From contig JAFAZH010000026.1 of NCBI GenBank assembly GCA_019239895.1, forward strand, positions 1 to 64,000: a stretch of 64,000 bases of DNA. The letters are read 5' to 3'. The number at the start of each line of letters is the position of its first letter. Position 1 is the first letter of the stretch. Of the stretch, positions 23,296-30,898 are shown in pieces. The notes under the pieces were generated by a model, which searched no databases, was not told the DNA's origin, and was given only the letters and a program-made list of their open reading frames with translations. Source of the DNA: Abditibacteriaceae bacterium. Its GTDB lineage: Bacteria; Armatimonadota; Abditibacteriia; Abditibacteriales; Abditibacteriaceae. A program made the translations under genes and the position numbers.

Positions 23296-25146
23296 TTATT
23301 CCACCGTGACACTTTTTGCTAGGTTGCGGGGTTGGTCTACGTCACAGCCGCGCAGGTTAGCGATGTGATAAGCCAGAAGTTGCAAAGGCAGCGCGGTTAA
23401 AAGCGGTGCGAAGCTTTCCGTTAGCTCTGGAACGCGAATTATGAAATCCGCGTGAGCATTGATATGAGTGTTACCTTGCCCGGTGATGGCAATAACACGG
23501 CCTTTACGCGCCCGTACTTCTTGAATGTTACTCACCATCTTTTCATAGACCGCGCCACTGGTGGCAATGGCCACGACCGGCATTTTTTCGTCAATGAGGG
23601 CGATGGGGCCATGCTTTAGTTCACCAGCGGGATAGCCCTCGGCATGAATGTAGGAGATCTCTTTTAACTTCAGGGCACCTTCCAGGGCATTGGGATAGCC
23701 AAAGCCACGTCCAATAAACATGGCGTTGTCGGCATGAGCGAACTCTTCGGCGACACGCCGCACCTCGCTATCATCTTCTAAAGTGCGCTGCATTAACCCT
23801 GGTACTTCGCCCAGTTTGGAGAGCCGTCGCTGCAAGCGTTCGGTATCCACCAGGCCATGAATAACGCCCAGATGCAAACTTAAAAGATAGAGGGCCGCAA
23901 TCTGTGCAGTATAGGCTTTAGTTGAGGCCACTCCAACTTCCGGCCCGGCATTGATGTAGATAACGCCTGCACTCTCCCGCGCAATGGTGGAACCGGGTAC
24001 ATTGACGATGGAGATAACTTTCAAGCCGCGCCGGTTCGCTTCACGAATACCCGCCAGGGTGTCGGCAGTTTCGCCGCTTTGCGAGATGGCAATTACAAGC
24101 GTATCGGGCGAGAGAATCGCATTGCGGTAGCGGAATTCGGAGGAAGTATCCACATCCACTGCGATCATCGGCAGGCGTTCCAGTAGATATTTGCCGATCA
24201 GTCCGGCGTGCCAACTGGTGCCGCAAGCTTGGATAAAAATGCGACGGATGCCACGCAACTCATCATCGGTGATACCAATTTGATCCAGGTTGATATGGGT
24301 CCGTTCCGGGTTGGTATAGCGGGATAGCAAACGATTAATAACATCCGGCTGCTCGTGGATTTCCTTGAGCATGTAATGGGTATAGCCACCCTTTTCAGCC
24401 TGTTCAGGCGACCAATCAATGGTCACAGCCGCCTTGTGCCGCGGCTTGCCGGCTTCAATTGGTGTGTCTAAGTCATAGACGACAACCTTCTCTGGCGACA
24501 GCACCGCCATTTCACCATCGTCCAGAAAAATCACGCGACGGGTGGCATTGAGGATAGCGGGCACATCGCTGGCAAAGAAATTCTCGCCATTGCCTAAACC
24601 AAGCACCAAGGGCGACATCTGCCGGGCGGCCACCAAGGTGCCGGGGTAATCCTTGTGCAGCACCGCCACAGCGTAAGAGCCATGCACCTGGGAGAGCGCG
24701 CGACGCACGGCTTCGGGGAAGTCGCCACACTCATCGTAAGCCCGCTTCACGAGGTTTGGCACCACTTCGCTATCGGTCTGGCTGCGAAAAACCACTCCCT
24801 GCGCTTCCAACTCGGCCCGCAGTTCGCCATAGTTTTCGATGATGCCATTATGCGCCACAAAAACGGTTTCGGTCGCGTCCCGGTGCGGGTGGGAATTCGT
24901 TTCGTTCGGTTCGCCATGTGTGGCCCAGCGGGTGTGCGCGATGCCAATGTGCCCATCAATCGGCTCATCATGCAACGATTTACGCAGGACTTCCAGTTTG
25001 CCGACCGTGCGCCGCAACTCCACACCATGTCCATTCAGCACGGCCACACCCGCCGAATCATAACCACGATATTCTAATTTAGTCAGTCCAACCATCAACA
25101 CACTGATAGCCGACTTACTGCCAACATAACCAACAATACCACACAT
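23296..25146 (-). CDS. glmS: Glutamine-fructose-6-phosphate aminotransferase
   Basis: A 616-aa enzyme that makes glucosamine-6-phosphate, the entry to peptidoglycan and lipopolysaccharide amino sugars. The N-terminal MCGIVGYVG has Cys2 as glutaminase nucleophile. HTRWATHGEPNETNSHPH and LEYRGYDSAGVAVL belong to the class II amidotransferase domain. Two SIS domains follow (GTSWHAGLIGKYLLER; VASTKAYTAQIAAL), and the conserved end is LRGCDVDQPRNLAKSVTVE. The length is standard. It lies 46 nt downstream of the importer genes, so it may be read through from them. The upstream gap is far too short for a glmS ribozyme. Confidence 0.97.
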   Translation of the reverse strand: MCGIVGYVGSKSAISVLMVGLTKLEYRGYDSAGVAVLNGHGVELRRTVGKLEVLRKSLHDEPIDGHIGIAHTRWATHGEPNETNSHPHRDATETVFVAHNGIIENYGELRAELEAQGVVFRSQTDSEVVPNLVKRAYDECGDFPEAVRRALSQVHGSYAVAVLHKDYPGTLVAARQMSPLVLGLGNGENFFASDVPAILNATRRVIFLDDGEMAVLSPEKVVVYDLDTPIEAGKPRHKAAVTIDWSPEQAEKGGYTHYMLKEIHEQPDVINRLLSRYTNPERTHINLDQIGITDDELRGIRRIFIQACGTSWHAGLIGKYLLERLPMIAVDVDTSSEFRYRNAILSPDTLVIAISQSGETADTLAGIREANRRGLKVISIVNVPGSTIARESAGVIYINAGPEVGVASTKAYTAQIAALYLLSLHLGVIHGLVDTERLQRRLSKLGEVPGLMQRTLEDDSEVRRVAEEFAHADNAMFIGRGFGYPNALEGALKLKEISYIHAEGYPAGELKHGPIALIDEKMPVVAIATSGAVYEKMVSNIQEVRARKGRVIAITGQGNTHINAHADFIIRVPELTESFAPLLTALPLQLLAYHIANLRGCDVDQPRNLAKSVTVE

Positions 25147-25192
25147 ATTTAAAGCTCCATTTAACTTTCAATCAGAGTCAGGGTACCGAGCC

Positions 25193-26170
25193 TCAGGCAT
25201 GAGTGCCATGTGGCGGCAAGAACGGTTTTGCCTGCCGCACCAATTCATCTATCCCCTGCCCTAAGCGCGGCCCCGGTCGCTCGACCCAATCCGCAGGCAC
25301 ATCAATGACTCGCCCCAGTTTGATACAGGGCAAATCGCGCAACCCCGGTTGTTGCCGCAACTCTCTTAACACACGCGCTTTGTCTGGCTTCTGTTCCGCC
25401 ACAATATAAATATCCGGTGGCTTCGCCGCCAGGTCTTCGAGGCTATATTGCTTGTAACCCTTAACTTTATCTGCCACATTATGCATGGCGGCGGCCTGCA
25501 TCATGTTATTCAGCAGTGTGCCCTGCCCGGCTGTCATTAAGGGCGAGCGTTGCACCTCGAAGAAAGCGGTGTTCCAGATAATATCGGGATAAGGTCTGCG
25601 CAAGGGTGCTGCCACTTGCTGCGCCTTCTCCCCCGCTCCCACCCAGGCCCCAAGTCTTTCAATATCCTGGGCCACCTGTTCCAGCGAGTTAGATTTCAAA
25701 TTGGCTACGGGCACGCCACATTTCTGCTGCCAGGCGTCTAACCGCGCTTTGTCCCACGTCTCCCCTTGCAGAATGACCAAATCGGGCCGTACCGCTACCA
25801 CCTTCTCTGGGAATGGCCCGGTATAATCACCTATCACCGGAGCTTTGAGAGCCGCTGGCGGATAATCCGTATATTGATCGCGCCCCACTAACGCAGCACC
25901 CGCACCCATAACAAATAGGGCTTCCGTCGCACCAGGGCCAATAATTGCCACGCGCCCGGCAACACCATTGAGCTTAATCTCACGCCCCAAGTCGTCCGCT
26001 TGACCCAAAGCCGTCAGGTTTCCCTTTAAGCCTTGATTGGGTTGTGGAACAGCCGTAATTTGTCCACTCTCCGGTGTTGCACGAGAGCAGCCATTAAGGG
26101 CAACAGCAAGCGCCGCGCCAAGCCAAAACCCAGCCACTAACCGATGCAGATAATGCAAGCTCATCGCCAA
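25193..26170 (-). CDS. ABC importer substrate-binding lipoprotein (BtuF/FecB type)
   Basis: A 325-aa lipoprotein with lipobox ALNGC (Cys at about residue 28), and the class III binding-protein architecture of two lobes joined by a long helix. The segments RVAIIGPGATEALFVMGAGA, YPPAALKAPVIGDYTGPFPE and VVAVRPDLVILQGETW are typical of BtuF/FhuD-like proteins that bind cobalamin, heme or Fe-siderophores. The specific ligand cannot be told. It overlaps the transport operon order permease (27031), ATPase (26174), binding protein, and is followed by glmS. I see no cobalamin riboswitch upstream of the operon. Confidence 0.9.
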   Translation of the reverse strand: MAMSLHYLHRLVAGFWLGAALAVALNGCSRATPESGQITAVPQPNQGLKGNLTALGQADDLGREIKLNGVAGRVAIIGPGATEALFVMGAGAALVGRDQYTDYPPAALKAPVIGDYTGPFPEKVVAVRPDLVILQGETWDKARLDAWQQKCGVPVANLKSNSLEQVAQDIERLGAWVGAGEKAQQVAAPLRRPYPDIIWNTAFFEVQRSPLMTAGQGTLLNNMMQAAAMHNVADKVKGYKQYSLEDLAAKPPDIYIVAEQKPDKARVLRELRQQPGLRDLPCIKLGRVIDVPADWVERPGPRLGQGIDELVRQAKPFLPPHGTHA

Positions 26171-26173
26171 GGA

Positions 26174-27004
26174 TTATAGCAAAGGGGGCATGGGGTCACG
26201 CGGCTGCCCCGGCCCCACCTCGGCTTTAAAGTCCCACAAAGACTGAGCTTGGGGGCGTCCCGTGCGAGGATGCGGCACAACCCGCAAAGGGACACCATAG
26301 ACCATCTCCAAGTTCTCCTCAGTTATTACCTGCTCCACGCTTCCCGTTGCGCGGATAAAGCCACCTTCAGCTAATAGCACCAGCTTATCGGCCACCGCCG
26401 CTGCCAGATTAATCTGATGTAGCACTAACACCACCGCTAATTGTTCGGCTTGCGCCAGTTGCCAGGCGAGGCTCAAGATTTCATGCTGGTAGCGAATATC
26501 CAGATGCGAGGTTGGTTCATCTAAGAGCAGCACGCGTGGCTGTTGCGCCAAGGCCCGCGCCAGCATCACGCGCTGCCGCTCGCCACCCGATAATTCTCCC
26601 ACGCGCCGCGTCCGCATCGTTTCCGCATTAACGGCTTTCAGCGCATTATCAACGATGCCTTGATCCTGGCGGGTGGGTGCTCCATAGGGCGGAAGATAAG
26701 GCGTGCGCCCCAGCATGACCATCGTTTCTACGGGTAAATCGTGGCCACCTTCAAAACTTTGCGGTAAGAGCGCCACACATTGCGCCCGTTGGCGTGGCTC
26801 CATCTGCCAAATATTCTGGCCCTCAAGAGTGATGGAACCTGCCTGCGGTTTTAACAAACCCGTGACACAACGCAGCAGAGTAGATTTTCCGCATCCATTG
26901 GGGCCAATAATCGCTGCCACTTCGCCAGGGGCCACTTCTAATGAAAAATCGTGAAGAACGGGGACACTGGAATAGCCAGCGGTTAAAGCTTCAATTTTGA
27001 GCAT
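26174..27004 (-). CDS. ABC importer ATP-binding protein (BtuD/FecE type)
   Basis: A 276-aa ATPase energising the importer. Walker A is GPNGCGKST near residue 36, the Q-loop lies in ALLPQSFEGG, the signature is LSGGERQRVMLARAL near 140, and Walker B is VLLLDEPTSHLD near 160. The switch His is in VLHQINLAAAVAD. It belongs to the iron-siderophore/cobalamin (FecE/HmuV-like) group. It is 3 nt from the binding-protein gene and 26 nt downstream of the permease gene, so it is part of one transcription unit. Confidence 0.94.
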   Translation of the reverse strand: MLKIEALTAGYSSVPVLHDFSLEVAPGEVAAIIGPNGCGKSTLLRCVTGLLKPQAGSITLEGQNIWQMEPRQRAQCVALLPQSFEGGHDLPVETMVMLGRTPYLPPYGAPTRQDQGIVDNALKAVNAETMRTRRVGELSGGERQRVMLARALAQQPRVLLLDEPTSHLDIRYQHEILSLAWQLAQAEQLAVVLVLHQINLAAAVADKLVLLAEGGFIRATGSVEQVITEENLEMVYGVPLRVVPHPRTGRPQAQSLWDFKAEVGPGQPRDPMPPLL

Positions 27005-27030
27005 GAACGATAAGGGTTGAAGGAACTCTA

Positions 27031-28086
27031 TTACGCCCGCTTCGCCAGGAACAGAAAGAGTGGCACGCCTAATAGGGCTGTAATAATGCCAACTGGCAAT
27101 TCAAGGGGTGGAGCAACCGAACGCGCCAGTGCATCACACCCTACTAATAAGGTAGCGCCACCAATGGCCGCGGCTGGTCCAAGAGCACGCGCATCATTGC
27201 CAAACAAGAGTCGCACTAAATGGGGAGCTAACAGCCCCACGAAGCCGATTAATCCTGCCGTAGCCACCGCTGCGGAACTCATCAAGGCCGAGACCAGGAG
27301 CAGACGGCGATGCAGCGTGCCAATAGACACGCCCAGACTGGCTGCTTCTTCATCCCCAACCTGGGTGGCGTTTAAATCTCGCGCACTGGCCAACATAGTG
27401 GCCATGCCCACACCCAACGCAAGCGCCAGAATGCCATTATTCGACATCCTCGCCAGGGTGAGGCCCCCCAGCAGCCAGAACATAATCTTTTGCGCTAACC
27501 CAGCATCGGGGCTTAGCGTCACCAGCAGACTCATTAAAGCCGACAGAAAGGCTGAGAGCGCCACACCAATTAAGAGCAGGGTCGCCCGGTCAAAGCTGCC
27601 AAAGCCATGCAGCACACGCCCCTGTCCTAACCGATAAACCAGAAATGCCGCCGCCAGAGAACCGGCGAAAGCCAAGAGGGAAGACGACTCAAAAACGCCA
27701 AAAGATGGTAAATGCCACGCCAGGGCCGCCGTCGCACCTAAAGCTCCCCCGGCAGAAATACCTAATAAATAAGGTTCAGCCAGAGGATTCCTGAATACCG
27801 CCTGCAAAGCAGCGCCCGAAGTTGCCAGGGATGCCCCGACTAACATTCCCGCCAGCAGTCGAGGTGGCCGAAGTTGCAAGAAGATTTGACGCGCCACCGC
27901 CACCCGGTCTGTATCGGAAGCCCATAAATCGGATAAGGGCACAGGGGCACCCAGCGTCGCCGCCAACAAAACAACCACCACAAATAGCCCCAGCAACAGC
28001 AACCAGCGGAGCGAGACCCCAAACCGCTGCGTTTGCTTATCACTTGTCACGGCCATTGAGTCTTGAGAGTTTGCTGTAAAATCCAC
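27031..28086 (-). CDS. ABC importer permease (FecCD/BtuC type)
   Basis: A 351-aa FecCD-family membrane protein with about ten helices. Family marks include LRPPRLLAGMLVGASLATSGAALQAVFRNPLAEPYLLGISAGGALGA (typical of this family across its whole length) and AGLIGFVGLLAPHLVRLLFG near residue 285, the coupling region. It imports metal-chelate compounds with the two downstream products. It is first in its operon. The upstream gap (28087-28297) holds a divergent promoter for the sortase substrate but no riboswitch that I can recognise. Confidence 0.93.
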   Translation of the reverse strand: MDFTANSQDSMAVTSDKQTQRFGVSLRWLLLLGLFVVVVLLAATLGAPVPLSDLWASDTDRVAVARQIFLQLRPPRLLAGMLVGASLATSGAALQAVFRNPLAEPYLLGISAGGALGATAALAWHLPSFGVFESSSLLAFAGSLAAAFLVYRLGQGRVLHGFGSFDRATLLLIGVALSAFLSALMSLLVTLSPDAGLAQKIMFWLLGGLTLARMSNNGILALALGVGMATMLASARDLNATQVGDEEAASLGVSIGTLHRRLLLVSALMSSAAVATAGLIGFVGLLAPHLVRLLFGNDARALGPAAAIGGATLLVGCDALARSVAPPLELPVGIITALLGVPLFLFLAKRA

Positions 28087-28207
28087 TGGAAATAGAGCTA
28101 CCTAAAAGCAAGGTGAGTGTATCAGATAATAGGCTTATTCCTTATGATTTGGTTAAATATGACTGTGCTATCAACCTGCTTTAAAAGCACTATTTCTGGC
28201 CCGCAGC

Positions 28208-28236
28208 TTGCAATAGGGTTGTGATATATGTTATAT
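28208..28236 (+). promoter_or_regulatory. Probable sigma-70-type promoter of sortase substrate gene
   Basis: TTGCAA (28208-28213), 17-nt spacer, TTATAT (28231-28236), about 60 nt before the start codon at 28298. The match is moderate. Confidence 0.45.
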
Positions 28237-28297
28237 GCAGATGGCGGGAGACATTACTTTTTGTCAAACTAAGCGAGATTTCCAAGGAGGCATAAGC

Positions 28298-28651
28298 ATG
28301 AAACGACGGACACAGTTCGTAACTCTGTTAGGAGTAGGCAGTGCCCTGTTGATGAGCAGCGCCGCCCACGCACAGGGCTATCCTGGTGGCGGTTCCAGCA
28401 GCATTCCCGGTAGTGGCGGCGGCTATCCTGGTGGTAGTGGTGGTAGCTATCCTGGTAGCGGTGGCAGTGGCGGTGGTGGCGCAGCCGATGCTGGTTCAGT
28501 TAGCAGTTCCAGCACGACAACGGACACCACAATGAGCACCACAACGACCCCAACCACCCCGCCCAATACCGGTGGCGAGCCGTTGTTGATGTCCCTGTTC
28601 GGCTCTTTGACGGCGGGCAGCGCGTTATTCTTGCGTCGCAAGCTGCGCTAA
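28298..28651 (+). CDS. Small Gly/Ser-rich exported protein with sortase-type C-terminal signal
   Basis: A 117-aa protein. The start at ATG 28298 is set by AAGGAGG seven nucleotides upstream. A signal peptide (MKRRTQFVTLLGVGSALLMS, cleavage near AHA-Q at 27) is followed by Gly/Ser/Pro-rich repeats (GGSSSIPGSGGGYPGGSGG), then a Thr-rich stretch. The C-terminus is tripartite, like a cell-wall sorting signal: PPNTGG, a hydrophobic run, and RRKLR at the end. PPNTGG would be a variant of LPxTG. The next gene on the same strand encodes a sortase, so I infer it is the dedicated substrate. Its low complexity suggests a flexible surface polymer rather than an enzyme. Confidence 0.8.
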   Translation: MKRRTQFVTLLGVGSALLMSSAAHAQGYPGGGSSSIPGSGGGYPGGSGGSYPGSGGSGGGGAADAGSVSSSSTTTDTTMSTTTTPTTPPNTGGEPLLMSLFGSLTAGSALFLRRKLR

Positions 28652-28660
28652 GCAAAACTT

Positions 28661-28728
28661 AAAAAGCACCGGCACTGTCTGGCTCAACCTTCGGGAGAGC
28701 TTCCCCTGCCGGTGCTTTTTGATTTCTG
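28661..28728 (+). terminator. Terminator between sortase substrate and sortase genes
   Basis: 14-bp arms (28661-28674 with 28707-28720) begin AAAAAGCACCGGCA and end in a T-run. The sortase start is only 22 nt after the hairpin, so read-through or a promoter inside the loop is needed for the sortase. This would give more substrate than enzyme. Confidence 0.8.
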
Positions 28729-28741
28729 CTCCGGTTTTAGT

Positions 28742-29446
28742 ATGAAGATAAAGCGTTTTTTACGTGCCTTGCTTTCGGTTGTGGCCACTGGGGGAATTGT
28801 GCTGGCGCTGTGGCCACTCGGTCAGAATGCCTATGGCATCTGGAGCCAGCACGCTCTAAAAGCCTCCTGGCAGAAGGACGCGACATCATCACCTGACTCG
28901 GCCAAAAAGTCGGACTCCAAACCCAGCAGTAAAAAGCCCCTGGTTTCAACCCATACCGGTTCAGCATCGGCCCAGACAGTCGCCAGTAGTGATGCGCCGA
29001 CTGTCCAGCAACCGACAGGACAAAACGCAAGCGCGGTTGAGGAGTGGCCTGCCACGCGGCTTATTATTCCGACGCTTAATTTAGATGTTGTCGTTGTACA
29101 AGGCTGGGATGATCCCAGTTTGCGTGAAGGCCCCGGCCACTGCCCAGGTTCAGCCCTGCCGGGAGAACCTGGCAATTGTTTAATCGCTGGACATCGTAAT
29201 GTCTATGGTAGTTGGTTTTACCGTCTGGATGAATTGTCGCCTGGCGCAGAGGTTAAATTGCGCACCCATCATCACACCTACACTTACAATACCCTTTATA
29301 CCACCACAGTTTCAGACATGGACACAACGTTGATGCAACCTCTGGCACCCAGCACTCGACCGCGCCTGACCCTCTTAACTTGCACCCTGCCCCACTCATC
29401 CAACCGTATTGCCGTTATAGCAGAATTAGCCTCGGACCAGAGCTAA
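28742..29446 (+). CDS. Sortase (class D/E-like transpeptidase)
   Basis: A 234-aa sortase that would cleave a C-terminal sorting motif and join the protein to a surface amine. It has an N-terminal membrane anchor (about residues 5-28), a Ser/Thr/Lys-rich linker, and the catalytic domain from TRLIIPTLNLDVVVVQGWD. The active-site residues are visible: His151 in LIAGHRNVYGSW, Cys214 in the TLxTC motif TLLTCTLP, and Arg222 in SSNRIAV. The length is short but complete. It sits immediately downstream of the gene for its likely substrate. Sortases are usual in monoderms, so one in a genome with outer-membrane-like proteins is of interest. Confidence 0.9.
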   Translation: MKIKRFLRALLSVVATGGIVLALWPLGQNAYGIWSQHALKASWQKDATSSPDSAKKSDSKPSSKKPLVSTHTGSASAQTVASSDAPTVQQPTGQNASAVEEWPATRLIIPTLNLDVVVVQGWDDPSLREGPGHCPGSALPGEPGNCLIAGHRNVYGSWFYRLDELSPGAEVKLRTHHHTYTYNTLYTTTVSDMDTTLMQPLAPSTRPRLTLLTCTLPHSSNRIAVIAELASDQS

Positions 29447-29453
29447 TCCATAG

Positions 29454-30473
29454 CTAACCTACTCGCGCCGCAGCCTGTAGGCCAGTGGCATAAGCCTCTG
29501 GCACGCGGCCCCGCGCCGTCCCATCGCCACAAATAATAATTCGGCTCTGTAATGGGTTGACGGCCTCGAAGTCCACTGGGTTAAGGGGTTGGGAGTGCAG
29601 CCAACGGTGCAGTTTCGTCCACTGCGGTTGCAGAAATCGGGCCCCTAAAATTTTGGCTGTCCAGCGCAGTGTCTCATTAACTATCTGTGCTTCAGTTGCG
29701 CTCCATAATTCCTGGCTACTGTGTGGCCCCAGTTGTGCCACTAAAGCCGTGCCATCCGACTCATTATCGTGACCCTTGGCATTTTCGCAAGCTAACCAGA
29801 GCAGAGGATGAGAGCGGTCTTGCGCCAGTAAAGCATAAAATGGCAGGTCAGCAGAGAAATTATAGTGGACTAAAATGGTTAAGCAACGCGAATATTGAAC
29901 GCTCTCAATCAAGCTGATGCGCTTACTCTCATCGCTTTGCAAGTGACTGGCCGCTAAAATGGCGGCAGATGCCGGGGCCGGGGCACTGAGGATAACCCAT
30001 TTAGCGGCTCCCACAGCCACGCCATCCTGATCCAGAAGTAAATACTGTGCTTCCTTTTCCTCTAAAGCGCACACAGACACATCGTATTGAATGTCCAAGC
30101 CTGCCGCTAATAAGCGTGGCAAAGTAGCTATCCCCTGTTGGTAAGCGTATTTAGTTGTCTCATTCGCCGCCGTGTCAGGAGGCAAAATCTGACCGTCGCT
30201 ATGCAGGCATACCGGGGCCGGAATAGTGATTAACTCATCATTGTCCAATTCCCGGAGCAGGACTTCTTTTAAGAGGGTGCCGTCTACTTTGATATTTTGG
30301 GCACCGTAGTCAAAGGGATATGAACCACAATAATCAGTTGCCAGGCGACCACCCGGCCCAGTTCCTTTTTCATAGAGGCGCACCCGGCAGCCAGCTTGCT
30401 GGAGGGCGCGACCTGCCGCTAATCCGGCAACTCCGGCTCCGATAATGGCCACATCCAAGGCCGCAATTTTCAT
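29454..30473 (-). CDS. FAD-dependent renalase/amine-oxidase-like oxidoreductase
   Basis: A 339-aa protein with an N-terminal dinucleotide fold (VAIIGAGVAGLAAGRALQQAG at residue 9) and the FAD-binding block YEKGTGPGGRLATDY. It also has the substrate-side marker FDYGAQNIKVDG, as in COG3380 renalase-like enzymes, and a C-terminal FAD motif ICGDGTARGRVPEAYATGLQ. It would oxidise a small amine or reduced nicotinamide isomer; the substrate is unknown. Convergent with the sortase gene and divergent from the subtilase gene. Confidence 0.88.
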   Translation of the reverse strand: MKIAALDVAIIGAGVAGLAAGRALQQAGCRVRLYEKGTGPGGRLATDYCGSYPFDYGAQNIKVDGTLLKEVLLRELDNDELITIPAPVCLHSDGQILPPDTAANETTKYAYQQGIATLPRLLAAGLDIQYDVSVCALEEKEAQYLLLDQDGVAVGAAKWVILSAPAPASAAILAASHLQSDESKRISLIESVQYSRCLTILVHYNFSADLPFYALLAQDRSHPLLWLACENAKGHDNESDGTALVAQLGPHSSQELWSATEAQIVNETLRWTAKILGARFLQPQWTKLHRWLHSQPLNPVDFEAVNPLQSRIIICGDGTARGRVPEAYATGLQAAARVG

Positions 30474-30898
30474 TATTAACCCAGTTCTGCTTAATACAGG
30501 CTCTTATAGTAGAATAGACTATATTGTGAGACTTACAGAGGGAGCCTTCAGCTAAATTTCCAACTATTTCTTGACACAATCACTGTCAGGGAACTTTTTT
30601 TGGCTCTCAAACTTCTAACATTGGGTCACACCCCTGAAGTTGACCAAATACAACGGTTGGAGGTAGCCCATAATCCATGATAACTGACTCTGCTTGTACA
30701 GAGTTCAGGGATGCGCCACGAAAATTGAGCATCCACTACATATTCAAACCGACCAAGTTTTTACCGTTATAAGCATCTTAAATCTGCGAATTCAACCTAA
30801 TCAGCGATCTGCTTGACGCAGAAGTTCTTTAAAGCCAAAATACAATACTACTTATCCCGTGATTTCGGCAGGATTAACCCTGCCAAAAGGAATTATTA
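30474..30898. other. Long divergent intergenic region with no recognised gene
   Basis: This AT-rich 425-nt gap separates the flavoprotein (minus) from the subtilase (plus). A short hairpin GGCAGGATTAACCCTGCC (30868-30885) precedes AAAGG and the subtilase ATG, and could tune translation. A TTGACA at about 30571 lacks a good -10 partner. I see no RNA family. Confidence 0.4.

Noticed and set aside
25147-25192. glmS ribozyme upstream of glmS
   Set aside because: Only 46 nt lie between glmS and the gene before it, too little for the ribozyme, and no core motif is seen.
28087-28297. Cobalamin riboswitch upstream of the BtuFCD-type operon
   Set aside because: No B12-box-like sequence is found on the minus strand; substrate of the importer therefore stays open.
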